Shown here: piece by piece, positions 1-7,349 of the stretch
Layout of the letters: each line of letters begins with the position of its first letter
How positions within the stretch are numbered: position 1 is the stretch's first letter
NCBI GenBank assembly: GCA_013816685.1
Contig: JACDDX010000008.1
Coordinates: forward strand, 1-14,927
DNA length: 14,927 nucleotides
Direction: 5' to 3'
Source of the DNA: Gemmatimonadales bacterium
GTDB taxonomy: Bacteria; Gemmatimonadota; Gemmatimonadetes; Gemmatimonadales; GWC2-71-9
Position numbers and translations under genes: made by a program
Notes under the pieces: generated by a model
What the model was told of the DNA's origin: nothing
Seen by the model: only the letters and a program-made list of their open reading frames with translations
Databases searched by the model: none

Positions 1-162
1 GTTATCCAGCGCGAGCTGCAGAACCCCATTGCGTTGGCGGTGCTCGAGGGCCGCTTCGGTGAGGGCGACACCATTCGCGTAAGCCTCGATGGTGACCAGC
101 TGCGATTCGCCACCGCCGCGCCGGCGGAGCCGATACCCGAGCCCGAGCTGGCCGGTGCGTAG
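1..162 (+). CDS. clpB: ClpB disaggregase, C-terminal end only (partial)
   Basis: The reading frame enters from the left edge and ends at TAG 160-162, giving 53 residues. It contains IQRELQNPIA followed by LEGRFGEGDTI, which matches the small C-terminal D2 subdomain of ClpB/Hsp100 chaperones. In that family this segment helps hexamer assembly of the cytoplasmic ATPase that pulls proteins out of aggregates together with DnaK. The last dozen or so residues are rich in Ala, Pro and Glu (PAEPIPEPELAGA), a common variable ClpB tail. The Walker motifs and the N-domain lie outside the window, so integrity cannot be judged. tadA begins about 30 bases downstream on the same strand. A related Clp ATPase is the only realistic alternative, but the RELQNP and EGRFGEGD pattern favours ClpB. 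Confidence 0.85.
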   Translation, partial: VIQRELQNPIALAVLEGRFGEGDTIRVSLDGDQLRFATAAPAEPIPEPELAGA

Positions 163-193
163 GGGAACGCCGTCGCCCGGCGACCTGGTTGGG

Positions 194-622
194 ATGGAGT
201 CCGCCCTCCGCCTGGCGCGGGCGGCGGCCGTGCGGGACGAAGTGCCGGTCGGAGCGGTGGTGATCGCGGACGGGGACGTGCTCGGCGAAGCGCACAACGA
301 GACGATCCAGCGCGGCGACCCCCTGGCGCACGCCGAGATGCTCGCCCTCCGCCGAGCACTGGAGCGTGCCGGCGCCGACCGCCTCCTCGGTGCCACCATG
401 TACGTGACGCTGGAACCCTGCGCGCAATGCGCCGGCGCGCTGGTGCTCGCGCGGGTCGGTCGCGTGGTCTTCGGCGCGTACGACGCCCGCGTCGGCATGG
501 CGGGCTCGGTGTACGACTTGCTGCGGCATCCCCGACTCAACCACCGGCCCGAGGTCCTGAGCGGTCTGATGGCCGAGGAATGCGGCGAAGTGCTGCGGAG
601 GTTCTTCCAGGGTCGGCGCTGA
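194..622 (+). CDS. tadA: tRNA-specific adenosine deaminase TadA
   Basis: A 142-residue protein of the cytidine/deoxycytidylate deaminase fold. TadA converts the wobble adenosine of tRNA-Arg(ACG) to inosine. The zinc site is complete: H46-A-E48 supplies the histidine ligand and catalytic glutamate, and P75-C76-A-Q-C79 supplies the two cysteine ligands. The segment VFGAYDARVGMAGSVYDLL matches the conserved region after the active site. I chose ATG 194 because the family homology begins there (ESALRLARAAA). The frame is open further upstream and a GTG at 155 that overlaps the clpB stop is an alternative giving 13 more residues. No strong Shine-Dalgarno is visible for either start. The length is near the usual 145-170. 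A guanine deaminase or other CDA-fold enzyme is less likely because of the GSVYDLL and EPCAQCAGA context. Confidence 0.9.
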   Translation: MESALRLARAAAVRDEVPVGAVVIADGDVLGEAHNETIQRGDPLAHAEMLALRRALERAGADRLLGATMYVTLEPCAQCAGALVLARVGRVVFGAYDARVGMAGSVYDLLRHPRLNHRPEVLSGLMAEECGEVLRRFFQGRR

Positions 623-667
623 CGTACCGGCACTCCGGCAGCCTCGACGTGCAGGTGCCCGCGGAAC

Positions 668-898
668 TGGGTCTGTGCGGAGATCGACCCGCAGCTCTCC
701 GACGGGGAGGCACTCGCGGCCGCGATCCAACGCGATGGGGGCGCTGTCGAGCGGCGGGTCTTCACCGGCGTCACTCACGAGTTCTTCGGCACGGCCGCGG
801 TCGTTGCCAAGGCGCGGCAGGCTCAGCAGTTTGCGAGGCCGGAGAGGGCCGAGTGCACGACAGTCACGATTTTCTCCGGAACCTCGCGCTCGTCCTGA
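668..898 (+). pseudogene. C-terminal remnant of an alpha/beta-hydrolase (acetyl-esterase type)
   Basis: In the frame of codon 677, the translation contains AEIDPQLSDGEALAAAI, then GVTHEFFGTAAVVAKARQAQ. These resemble the acid-residue region (D in AEID-P-L-D) and the catalytic-histidine region (THEFFG) of alpha/beta-hydrolase fold-3 esterases (Aes/HSL type). A complete enzyme has roughly 300 residues with HGGG and GDSAGG motifs. Nothing like those exists upstream, because tadA ends at 622. Only about 60 recognisable residues remain, with no start codon or Shine-Dalgarno. The tail then runs into family-unlike sequence and stops at TGA 896-898, inside the start of the antiporter gene. I read this as a decayed gene that lost its 5' part; a deletion in the assembly is the alternative. 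The recognition comes from motif memory, not a search. Confidence 0.6.
841..847 (+). promoter_or_regulatory. Ribosome binding site deciding the antiporter start
   Basis: GGAGAGG ends 5 bases before GTG 853, and its GGAG core lies 8 bases before the start. This supports initiation at 853 rather than anywhere in the long upstream open frame. The site lies inside the decayed alpha/beta-hydrolase reading frame. Confidence 0.55.
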
Positions 899-3027
899 GC
901 GTCGCCGCGGCCGCGACGATCGTCTTCCAGCGGCTGCGGCAACCGGTCGTCTTCGGCTATCTGGTCGCCGGCATGATCGTCGGTCCGCATCTGCCGGTTC
1001 CGCTCGTTGCCGACGAGCGGATGGTTCACACCCTCGCCGAACTTGGCGTCATCCTGCTGATGTTCGCCCTCGGCCTGGAGTTCAGCCTCCGTAAGCTGTT
1101 CCAGGTCGGCGCGTCGGCCGGCATCATCGCGGTGCTGCAGACCAGCATGATGGTCGCGCTGGGCTACCTGGCCGGACGTGCGTTCGGCTGGACCGCGCTC
1201 GAGAGCGTGTACGCCGGCGCCGTCATCGCCATCTCCAGCACCACGATCATCGTCAAGGCATTCGCCGAACAGGGGATCACGGGGCGGTTCACCCAGATCG
1301 TCTTCGGCGTGCTCATCATCGAAGATCTGATCGCGATCTTTCTGCTCGCCATCCTGACCGCCGTGTCGGAAGGCGGCGGCATCTCCGCCGGCGCGCTCGC
1401 GTCCACCGCCGGCCGGCTCGGCGCCTTCCTGCTGGGCCTGCTCGTCGTCGGGCTGCTGGTGGTGCCCAGACTCATCCGGCTGGTCGTGCGTCTCGACCGT
1501 GCCGAGACGATCGTGGTAACGGCGGTCGGACTCTCCTTCGCCGCATCCTATCTGGCGCTGAGCTTCGGCTACTCGGTGGCGCTGGGCGCCTTTCTCGCGG
1601 GTTCGCTCGTCGCCGAATCGGGCGAGGAGAAGATCGTCGAGCACCTGGTGCAACCGGTCCGCGATATCTTCGCGGCCATCTTCTTCGTCGCCGTTGGGAT
1701 GCTCATCGATCCCCGGCTGGTGGCCGAGCACTGGCTGGCGGTGGTGGTATTCACACTGCTCGTGATCGTGGGCAAAGTGCTCGCAGTCACCGCCGGTGCG
1801 TTCCTGGCCGGGTCCGGCACCCGGACCGCCATCCAGTCGGGGATGAGTCTCGCCCAGATCGGCGAGTTCTCGTTCATCATCGCCGGCGTCGGACTCACTA
1901 CCCGCGCCACCCGCGACTTTCTCTATCCCGTCGCCGTTGCCGTCTCGGCGATCACGACGCTTACTACCCCGTGGCTCATCCGCAGCGCGGGACCGGTGGC
2001 CTCGTACGTTGACCGGAAGCTTCCACGCCCGATCCAGACGGTCGTGGGATTGTACGGCTCGTGGATGGAGCGCCTTCGCCGCTCGTCGAGCGATCGCACC
2101 ACTCGCTCGCGGGAGCGTCGCCTCATCGGACTGCTGCTGCTCGACGCGGCGCTCCTTGCGGCGCTCGTCGCCGGCGTCTACCTCGGATTCGACGGCGGAG
2201 CGGCCTCACTGGCGCGCACGACCGGTTTCGACATACGGCTCGCGGCGGGCATCATCCTCCTGATCGCGGCGCTCTGTGCCGCGCCGCTGCTGATCGGATT
2301 CCTTCGCGTGTACGGCGGACTGGGTCAGGCGCTGGCGATCCGCGCGCTCCCCGCCACCGCGCGCAGCAAGGTCGATCTGGCGGCTGCGCCCCGTCGCGCC
2401 TTTCTCGTCACCTGGCAGCTCGTCATGGTAATCCTGGTCAGCATTCCGCTGCTGGTGGTGAGCGCGCCGCTCCTCCCGGCGCCGATCCGGATTGCGCTGG
2501 TCGTGGTGGCGCTCGCGATATTCGGCGTTCGCTTCTGGCGCGGCGCGACCAATCTCCAGGGGCACACGCGCGCCGGCGCCGAGATCATCGTGGCCGCGCT
2601 CGCGCGGCAGATGGCGGGCAGCGCGACGGTCGGCAGCGAGATGGCGACCGTCCATGGAGCGGTTGGCCGTCCCGGTGGCGTCGCCGCGGTCGCTGACGGC
2701 GACGGCGAGCCGCGAACCCTCACCGAGATCTACGACTTCATCCCGGGACTCGGTGAGCCGGTGTCCGTCAGGATCTCCAAAGGCGAGTACGCCGTTGGCC
2801 GCTCGCTGTCGGAGCTCGACCTGCGCGATCAGACTGAAGCGAGCGTGCTCGTCATCGTCCGGGATGGCGAGTCGGTCGTCCTGCCGGTCGGCCGGGAGAT
2901 CCTGCGCGCGGGCGACGTGCTCGCACTCGCCGGGACCCACGAGGCGGTGGAGCGGGCCCGCGAGGTGCTGGCTGCGGGACCACCGTCGACCCAGCGTACA
3001 GTCGCCGGCCACGGCACTCCGGCATGA
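853..3027 (+). CDS. CPA2-family monovalent cation:proton antiporter with TrkA-C domain (KefB-like)
   Basis: A 724-residue polytopic inner-membrane protein. Residues about 5-390 form the Na+/H+ exchanger fold of the CPA2 family: VFGYLVAGMIVGP near the N-terminus, LLMFALGLEFSL, the unwound-helix region AISSTTIIVKAFAEQG, and the SLAQIGEFSFI signature near residue 330. A second module of about four hydrophobic helices follows (about residues 420-570). A cytosolic TrkA-C (RCK-C) domain lies at about residues 640-705 (ISKGEYAVGRSLSELDL to LRAGDVLALAG). No Rossmann NAD-binding TrkA-N motif (GxGxxG) is visible. The family exchanges K+ or Na+ for protons and serves in pH and osmotic control. I chose GTG 853 because GGAGAGG at 841-847 is well spaced and the homologous start (HDSHDFLRNLALVL) follows. 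The frame is open much further upstream, but that part is tadA and hydrolase sequence read out of frame. KefB versus a Na+/H+ antiporter cannot be decided. Confidence 0.88.
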   Translation: MHDSHDFLRNLALVLSVAAAATIVFQRLRQPVVFGYLVAGMIVGPHLPVPLVADERMVHTLAELGVILLMFALGLEFSLRKLFQVGASAGIIAVLQTSMMVALGYLAGRAFGWTALESVYAGAVIAISSTTIIVKAFAEQGITGRFTQIVFGVLIIEDLIAIFLLAILTAVSEGGGISAGALASTAGRLGAFLLGLLVVGLLVVPRLIRLVVRLDRAETIVVTAVGLSFAASYLALSFGYSVALGAFLAGSLVAESGEEKIVEHLVQPVRDIFAAIFFVAVGMLIDPRLVAEHWLAVVVFTLLVIVGKVLAVTAGAFLAGSGTRTAIQSGMSLAQIGEFSFIIAGVGLTTRATRDFLYPVAVAVSAITTLTTPWLIRSAGPVASYVDRKLPRPIQTVVGLYGSWMERLRRSSSDRTTRSRERRLIGLLLLDAALLAALVAGVYLGFDGGAASLARTTGFDIRLAAGIILLIAALCAAPLLIGFLRVYGGLGQALAIRALPATARSKVDLAAAPRRAFLVTWQLVMVILVSIPLLVVSAPLLPAPIRIALVVVALAIFGVRFWRGATNLQGHTRAGAEIIVAALARQMAGSATVGSEMATVHGAVGRPGGVAAVADGDGEPRTLTEIYDFIPGLGEPVSVRISKGEYAVGRSLSELDLRDQTEASVLVIVRDGESVVLPVGREILRAGDVLALAGTHEAVERAREVLAAGPPSTQRTVAGHGTPA

Positions 3028-3039
3028 ACTCCCAGGAGA

Positions 3040-3590
3040 TACCTCGGCAGCGGCACCTCCGGCGGCACCCTTGCGCCGCTCTTCACCATCGGCGGCGGGC
3101 TCGGCGCCTGGCTGGGCGCAGCGGCGGGCGGTGCGCTGCCGACGATCGGCATCGATCCGCGCATGATGGGGCTCGTCGGCATGGCGGCGATCTTTGCCGG
3201 GGCCACCCACGCACTGCTCGTCTCGATCGTGTTCGCCTTCGAGACGATCCGGCAGCCGGTGGGCACGGCTTTCCGGCGCTGGAGCGCGAGGGCGGGCTCA
3301 CGCGGCGTGACCTCTACGGCGCATCGATGCATCGGGAGCGCACGCTGGACACCCTGCTCGGGCGCGGACCGGTCGCGGTGTTCGAGCACAGTACGTTGCG
3401 GGACGCGGCCGACCAGATGGTCACCGAGCATGTGGGCCGGTTGCCGTTGGTCTCGCGGGACCGGCCGAGGCTTGTGGTCCGGATCGCGACCCGCAGCGAT
3501 CTGCTGGCCGCGCCTGCGCCGCGGCTTCGCGGCGACAGGCATCGAACCATCCGGCGGGCGGTGGGCCGGGTGGGAACCGAGGGCGAGTGA
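3040..3590 (+). pseudogene. Remnant of a CLC-type chloride channel/transporter with CBS motif
   Basis: Starting about 15 bases after the antiporter stop and in the same frame, the translation reads YLGSGTSGGTLAPLFTIGGG, then GLVGMAAIFAGATHALLVSI and VFAFETIRQPVG. These match the C-terminal third of the membrane domain of CLC family proteins: the GxFxP-like permeation region and the last helices. Around 3255-3275 the coding signal moves to another frame, which carries a single CBS-like motif (STLRDAADQMVTEHVGRLPLVSRD, then RIATRSDLLAA) and ends at TGA 3588-3590. A working CLC needs about 400 membrane residues, and the N-terminal two-thirds is absent with no start. CBS domains normally occur in pairs, but only one motif is clear. 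I infer a decayed gene with at least one large deletion and one internal lesion. Sequence error could explain the frame change but hardly the missing 5' part. Confidence 0.7.
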
Positions 3591-4711
3591 CCGGCGGGGC
3601 GCGCCCGCACGTCTCGAACGACGGCCGGGCACGTGCGCTGGTGCTGGCCCACGGCTGGAACGCAACCGCCTACCAGATTCTCAATCCCGGCATCGAGCAC
3701 TGGTTCGCGTCCGCCGGGGACGCGGTGATCGGCTACGTGCGGGCCGGGGGTTTCCGGGTGGTGGCGGGGGCGCCGGTGTGTCCGGCGGGCCGGATGGCGG
3801 CGGTGGTGAAGGAATTCGAGCGGGAAGCACACCGCGCGCGGGAGCGGGTCTGCTATTTCGGCGCCGAGGCCCGGCTGGAGGCGACGCTCGCCGGTAGCCC
3901 CGACCACTCGTTCGTGCTGCTCGGCGCGCAACCAGCCTGGGATCCGGCACGCTGGGTCGAGCGGACCGGCACCCGGCCGACGGTTCGCTTCCAGATTCGC
4001 CGCGCCGCACGGAAAGGCGTTGTGATCTCGGAAGTGGCGCCCGCCGCCGCATCCTCCGATCCCTCGCTGCGCGAGTGTCTCACGGCGTGGCTGGCGACAC
4101 GGGGCCTCTCCCCGCTCCACTTTCTCGTCGAGCCGGACACTCTCGCGACGCTCACCGATCGGCGCATCTTCGTCGCGCACCGCGCCGGCCGGACCATCGG
4201 CTTCGTCGTCGCCTCGATTGTGCCGGCGCGCCGGGGCTGGCTGGTCGAGCAGTTCATTCGACACCCGGACGCGCCCAACGGTACCATGGAGGCGCTGATA
4301 GACGCGGCGGTGCGCGCGGTGGCTGACGACGGTGCCGCCTACGTCACGCTCGGCCTCTCGCCGCTCGCGCCTTGCCCGCGCGCCGACCCCCCGAGGCAGT
4401 CGGGGCCGTCCTGGTGGCTCCGGTCGCTGTTCTATCTCATGCGCAGGTTTGGCCGTCGCTTCTACGACTTCCGGGGCCTCGAACGATTCAAGTCGAAGTT
4501 CGCGCCCATGCGATGGGAGCCGGTCTACCTGATCACCGACCAGCGTCGCATCACGTTGTCGGCGATGTATGCGGTCGCGGCCGCCTTCACCGGGGGTGCC
4601 CCGCTTCGTGCCTTCGCGCGGGCCAGTCTGGCATCGCTGATCCCCTCGTGTCGGCAGCCAGGAGCCGCTCGAGCCAGGGTGCGGTCTCGCCCAGCGGGGG
4701 CACCCAGTTGA
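3587..4711 (+). CDS. DUF2156 / phosphatidylglycerol lysyltransferase C-terminal domain protein
   Basis: A soluble 374-residue protein resembling the C-terminal catalytic domain of MprF-type aminoacyl-phosphatidylglycerol synthases (double GNAT-like fold). Visible hallmarks are GWNATAYQILNPGIEHWFA near residue 22, a conserved-looking VIGYVRAGGFRVVAGAPVCP segment, and FYDFRGLERFKSKFAPMRWE at about residues 292-311, which is typical of the family. The MprF flippase membrane domain is absent, as in many stand-alone family members. Full MprF proteins attach lysine or alanine to phosphatidylglycerol using aminoacyl-tRNA; the substrate here is unknown. The GTG start overlaps the stop of the CLC remnant (GTGA at 3587-3590), a layout expected of translational coupling. 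After about residue 355 the chain becomes Arg/Ala/Pro-rich with poor third-position G/C, so the native C-terminus may have been replaced. Confidence 0.75.
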   Translation: MTGGARPHVSNDGRARALVLAHGWNATAYQILNPGIEHWFASAGDAVIGYVRAGGFRVVAGAPVCPAGRMAAVVKEFEREAHRARERVCYFGAEARLEATLAGSPDHSFVLLGAQPAWDPARWVERTGTRPTVRFQIRRAARKGVVISEVAPAAASSDPSLRECLTAWLATRGLSPLHFLVEPDTLATLTDRRIFVAHRAGRTIGFVVASIVPARRGWLVEQFIRHPDAPNGTMEALIDAAVRAVADDGAAYVTLGLSPLAPCPRADPPRQSGPSWWLRSLFYLMRRFGRRFYDFRGLERFKSKFAPMRWEPVYLITDQRRITLSAMYAVAAAFTGGAPLRAFARASLASLIPSCRQPGAARARVRSRPAGAPS

Positions 4712-4841
4712 CCGCGAGCCTGGAGCGCCGCGGGACGGGGTGTCATCAACCATGGGCCAGGGCGCAGTTGCTGAGCCGCCGACTGGCTAACTCGAGAGTC
4801 TCCGGATAATCTTCTCGCCTGACCGCAGTTGTGCCGGTCCA
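4712..4841. other. Intergenic segment before tRNA-Ser(CGA)
   Basis: No plus-strand gene is visible. The tRNA promoter must lie here or upstream. GATAAT at 4805-4810 is a possible -10 element, but I see no convincing -35 about 17 bases before it. No stable terminator hairpin with a T-run is evident after the DUF2156 gene. The left end overlaps a reverse-strand stretch with coding-like third-position bias (4587-4742), described in the findings. Confidence 0.4.
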
Positions 4842-4928
4842 GGACAGGTGTCCGAGTGGCTGAAGGAGCCGGTCTCGAAAACCGGTGTGCCGGTAACGGT
4901 ACCGTGGGTTCGAATCCCACCCTGTCCG
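4842..4928 (+). tRNA. tRNA-Ser (anticodon CGA)
   Basis: An 87-nt class II tRNA. The acceptor stem GGACAGG (4842-4848) pairs with CCTGTCC (4921-4927), with discriminator G4928. The anticodon arm is CCGGT-CTCGAAA-ACCGG, giving anticodon CGA, which reads UCG. A long variable arm precedes the T arm GTGGG-TTCGAAT-CCCAC. The long variable arm and the G discriminator are serine identity features. No CCA is encoded. The acceptor stem is identical to that of the second serine tRNA at 13651. Confidence 0.95.
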
Positions 4929-4973
4929 CTGTTGCAGCGTCCCCGTATCTCGCCTTCCGCCGGAACTCTGCCC

Positions 4974-7343
4974 TTGCCGCAGACCGAGCCGGGATCCGCG
5001 CCGTCGCCCGACCAGCAGGAGCTGCATGCCGAGCTCCTCGCCGCCGTGCGCGACAGCGTCATCTATACCGGACTCGACGGCGTCGTCCGGTACTGGAACC
5101 AGGGTGCGACCGACATCTTCGGCTTCAGCGCCGCCGACATGGTCGGTGACACACCTGCCCGGCTCTACCCGGAAGCGGGCCCGGAGGCGCTGCCCATGGA
5201 TCTGGCGCGCATCGCTCAGGGGCAGGAGTACGTCGGCGAGTGGAGCGGTCGCAGAAAAGATGGCCGCCAGGTGTGGGTGGACATCAAGACCACCGTCGTG
5301 CGGGATCGCGACGGGCGCGACATCGGGTTCATCGGAGTCGCCAAGGACATCACGGCGCGCAAGGAGGCGGAGCGGCAGCTCCGCGACAGCGAGGAGCGCT
5401 ACCGCGCGTTCGTCAACCAGAGCGCGGAAGGGGTCTGGCGGATCGAGATGGACGACGCGGTCCCGATCGCGCTCGACGAGGAGGCGCAGCTCGAGCGCTT
5501 CTACGCCCACGGCTATCTGGCCGAGTGCAACGACGCCATGGCCCGGATGTACGGCTTCGAACGCGCGGCCGAGCTCGTCGGCGCGCGACTGGGAAGCCTG
5601 CTTCCGGCTGCCGATCCGCACAATCTCGCGTACCTCCGCCGCTTCATCCGGTCCGGCTACCGGCTCGCCGACGCCGAGTCGCACGAAATCGACCGGGCCG
5701 GACAGGAGCGATACTTTCTCAATAACCTGGTCGGTACGGTCGAGGGTGCCCGGCTGGTCCGGGCGTGGGGATCGCAGCGCGACATTACCGAGCGGAAGCT
5801 CGCCGAGCAGACGCTGCGGGCCAACGAGGCGCGGACCCGGTTCGCCGTAGACGCGTCGCGGCTCGGTGTCTGGGAGCTCGATCTGGGGACGCTCACGGCG
5901 CGCTGCTCCGATCGGTTCGAACGGATCTTCGGCCACGCGACGCCGAGTCCCGGTTGGACCTATGCGCGGTTCCTGCAGCAGGTCCACCCCGACGACCGGG
6001 ACGATGTGGACGCGCGCTTCCAGCAGGCCAGGCGCAGCGGCGAGAACTGGGAGTTCGAGTGCCGCATCGAGCGGGCCGACGGGCGTGAGCGCTGGATCTG
6101 GGGCCGCAGTACCCATTATCGCGACCCGGGCGGTGGCGTCCCGCTGATGCTTGGTGGCGTGCGCGACATCAGCGACCACAGGCGCACCGAGCACGAGCTT
6201 CGTCGGGTCGACCGCATGGAGGTCGTCGGCCAGCTCGCAGGCGGTGTGGCGCACGAGGCCAACAATCAGATGTCGGTCGTGCTGGGCTGCGCGGCCTTCA
6301 TCGCCGGGACGCCCGGTCTGCCCGCGCCGGTGCTGCAGGATGTGGAGTACATCAAAGAAGCGGCCGAGCGCACTGCGAACATCACCCGCCAGCTCCTCGC
6401 CTTCAGCCGCCGCCAGGTGCTGCATCCCGAAGTGCTCGATCTCAACGCCCTCCTGGAGCACGTCGCCCCGCTGCTCCGGCGTACCCTGTCGCCATCGCAG
6501 TCGCTTCGGCTCGCGGTGGCCCACGGCCTGCCGGCAATCCGCGCCGACCGGGGTCAGATCGAGCAGGTACTCTTCAACCTCGCGCTCAACGCGCGCGACG
6601 CGATGCCGTCAGGGGGAACCCTCACGCTGGCCACCTCGGCCGTCACGCTCCGCGAGGACGACCGACGCGCGCGTGGTGTGGAGGCGCTGCGTCCTGGCGG
6701 GTACGTGCGCCTGGCCGTCTCCGATACCGGAGCCGGGATGGATCGGGACACGCTTGCCCGCGCCTTCGAGCCCTTCTTCACGACCAAGACCGTGGGCCTC
6801 GGAACCGGCCTGGGGCTCGCCACGGTCTACGGCATCGTGAAACAGAGCGGCGGCTACATCGCGGCCCGCAGCGTGCCGGGCGAGGGCACGACGTTCGACA
6901 TCGATCTGCCGGAACATGAGGGGCGCGAGACGGCGTCCACCGTGGCGGTGTCGGCCACGCCCCGACGCAGCGGCGAACGCGTCCTCGTCGTCGAGGACGA
7001 GCCGATGGTCCGGCGCACGCTCGTGCGCGTGCTTCAGGAGGAAGGCTACGCCGTCCTCGAGGCCGGGGACGGACGCGACGCGATGGCGTTGCTCGACGGA
7101 TCCGCGCGTCCCGATCTCATCGTGACGGACGTGCAGATGCCCCAGGTCGACGGCCGTGAGCTGGCAGGAGAGGTTGAGCGGCGCTGGCCCGGCCTGCCGG
7201 TCCTGTTCACGTCCGGGTTCGGCGGAGATCATGCCGTCCAGCGCGGACTGATCGAGGAGGGACGGGCGGTGCTGCAGAAGCCGCTCGCGCCCGAGACGCT
7301 GCTGCGCGAGGTTCGCACGCTCCTCGACCGGTCGGCGAGGTAG
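4974..7343 (+). CDS. Hybrid histidine kinase with three PAS domains and C-terminal receiver
   Basis: A 789-residue sensor kinase with no clear membrane helix, so probably cytoplasmic. Domains from the assumed start: PAS 1 about 15-130 (ending GVAKDITARKEAE), PAS 2 about 135-278 (ending SQRDITERKLAE), PAS 3 about 290-405 (with HPDDRDDVDARF, ending VRDISDHRRTE), HisKA with phospho-acceptor His427 in GGVAHEANNQ, and HATPase with N box NLALNARDAMP, G1 DTGAGM, F box FEPFFTTK and G2 GLGTGLGL. The receiver spans about 665-785 with acidic pair VEDEP, phospho-acceptor Asp719 in TDVQMP, switch segment TSGFG and Lys in QKPL. All catalytic motifs are intact. The start is uncertain because no in-frame ATG precedes PAS 1. 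TTG 4974 is my choice; TTG 4932 and GTG 5046 are alternatives. The frame is also open into the tRNA from ATG 4848, which I reject. The signal and output partner are unknown. Confidence 0.88.
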   Translation: MPQTEPGSAPSPDQQELHAELLAAVRDSVIYTGLDGVVRYWNQGATDIFGFSAADMVGDTPARLYPEAGPEALPMDLARIAQGQEYVGEWSGRRKDGRQVWVDIKTTVVRDRDGRDIGFIGVAKDITARKEAERQLRDSEERYRAFVNQSAEGVWRIEMDDAVPIALDEEAQLERFYAHGYLAECNDAMARMYGFERAAELVGARLGSLLPAADPHNLAYLRRFIRSGYRLADAESHEIDRAGQERYFLNNLVGTVEGARLVRAWGSQRDITERKLAEQTLRANEARTRFAVDASRLGVWELDLGTLTARCSDRFERIFGHATPSPGWTYARFLQQVHPDDRDDVDARFQQARRSGENWEFECRIERADGRERWIWGRSTHYRDPGGGVPLMLGGVRDISDHRRTEHELRRVDRMEVVGQLAGGVAHEANNQMSVVLGCAAFIAGTPGLPAPVLQDVEYIKEAAERTANITRQLLAFSRRQVLHPEVLDLNALLEHVAPLLRRTLSPSQSLRLAVAHGLPAIRADRGQIEQVLFNLALNARDAMPSGGTLTLATSAVTLREDDRRARGVEALRPGGYVRLAVSDTGAGMDRDTLARAFEPFFTTKTVGLGTGLGLATVYGIVKQSGGYIAARSVPGEGTTFDIDLPEHEGRETASTVAVSATPRRSGERVLVVEDEPMVRRTLVRVLQEEGYAVLEAGDGRDAMALLDGSARPDLIVTDVQMPQVDGRELAGEVERRWPGLPVLFTSGFGGDHAVQRGLIEEGRAVLQKPLAPETLLREVRTLLDRSAR

Positions 7344-7349
7344 CCGGGC

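Noticed and set aside
2..778. 258-residue reverse-strand open frame opposite clpB and tadA
   Set aside because: The plus strand has the ClpB tail and a complete deaminase zinc site. The reverse product is Arg/His/Pro-rich and featureless.
427..852. Long upstream extension of the antiporter reading frame
   Set aside because: It overlaps tadA and the hydrolase remnant in another frame and is Arg-rich. A ribosome site and the homologous start lie at 853.
4848..4973. Open reading frame starting at an ATG-like position inside the serine tRNA and continuing into the kinase (MSEWLKEPVSKTG...)
   Set aside because: The first 27 codons are tRNA sequence. This start is a well-known annotation artefact of serine tRNA genes, and kinase homology begins much later.
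4746..6524. 592-residue reverse-strand open frame opposite the kinase
   Set aside because: The sequence has no recognisable motif and mirrors the codon bias of the kinase. The plus strand carries complete PAS and HisKA motifs.
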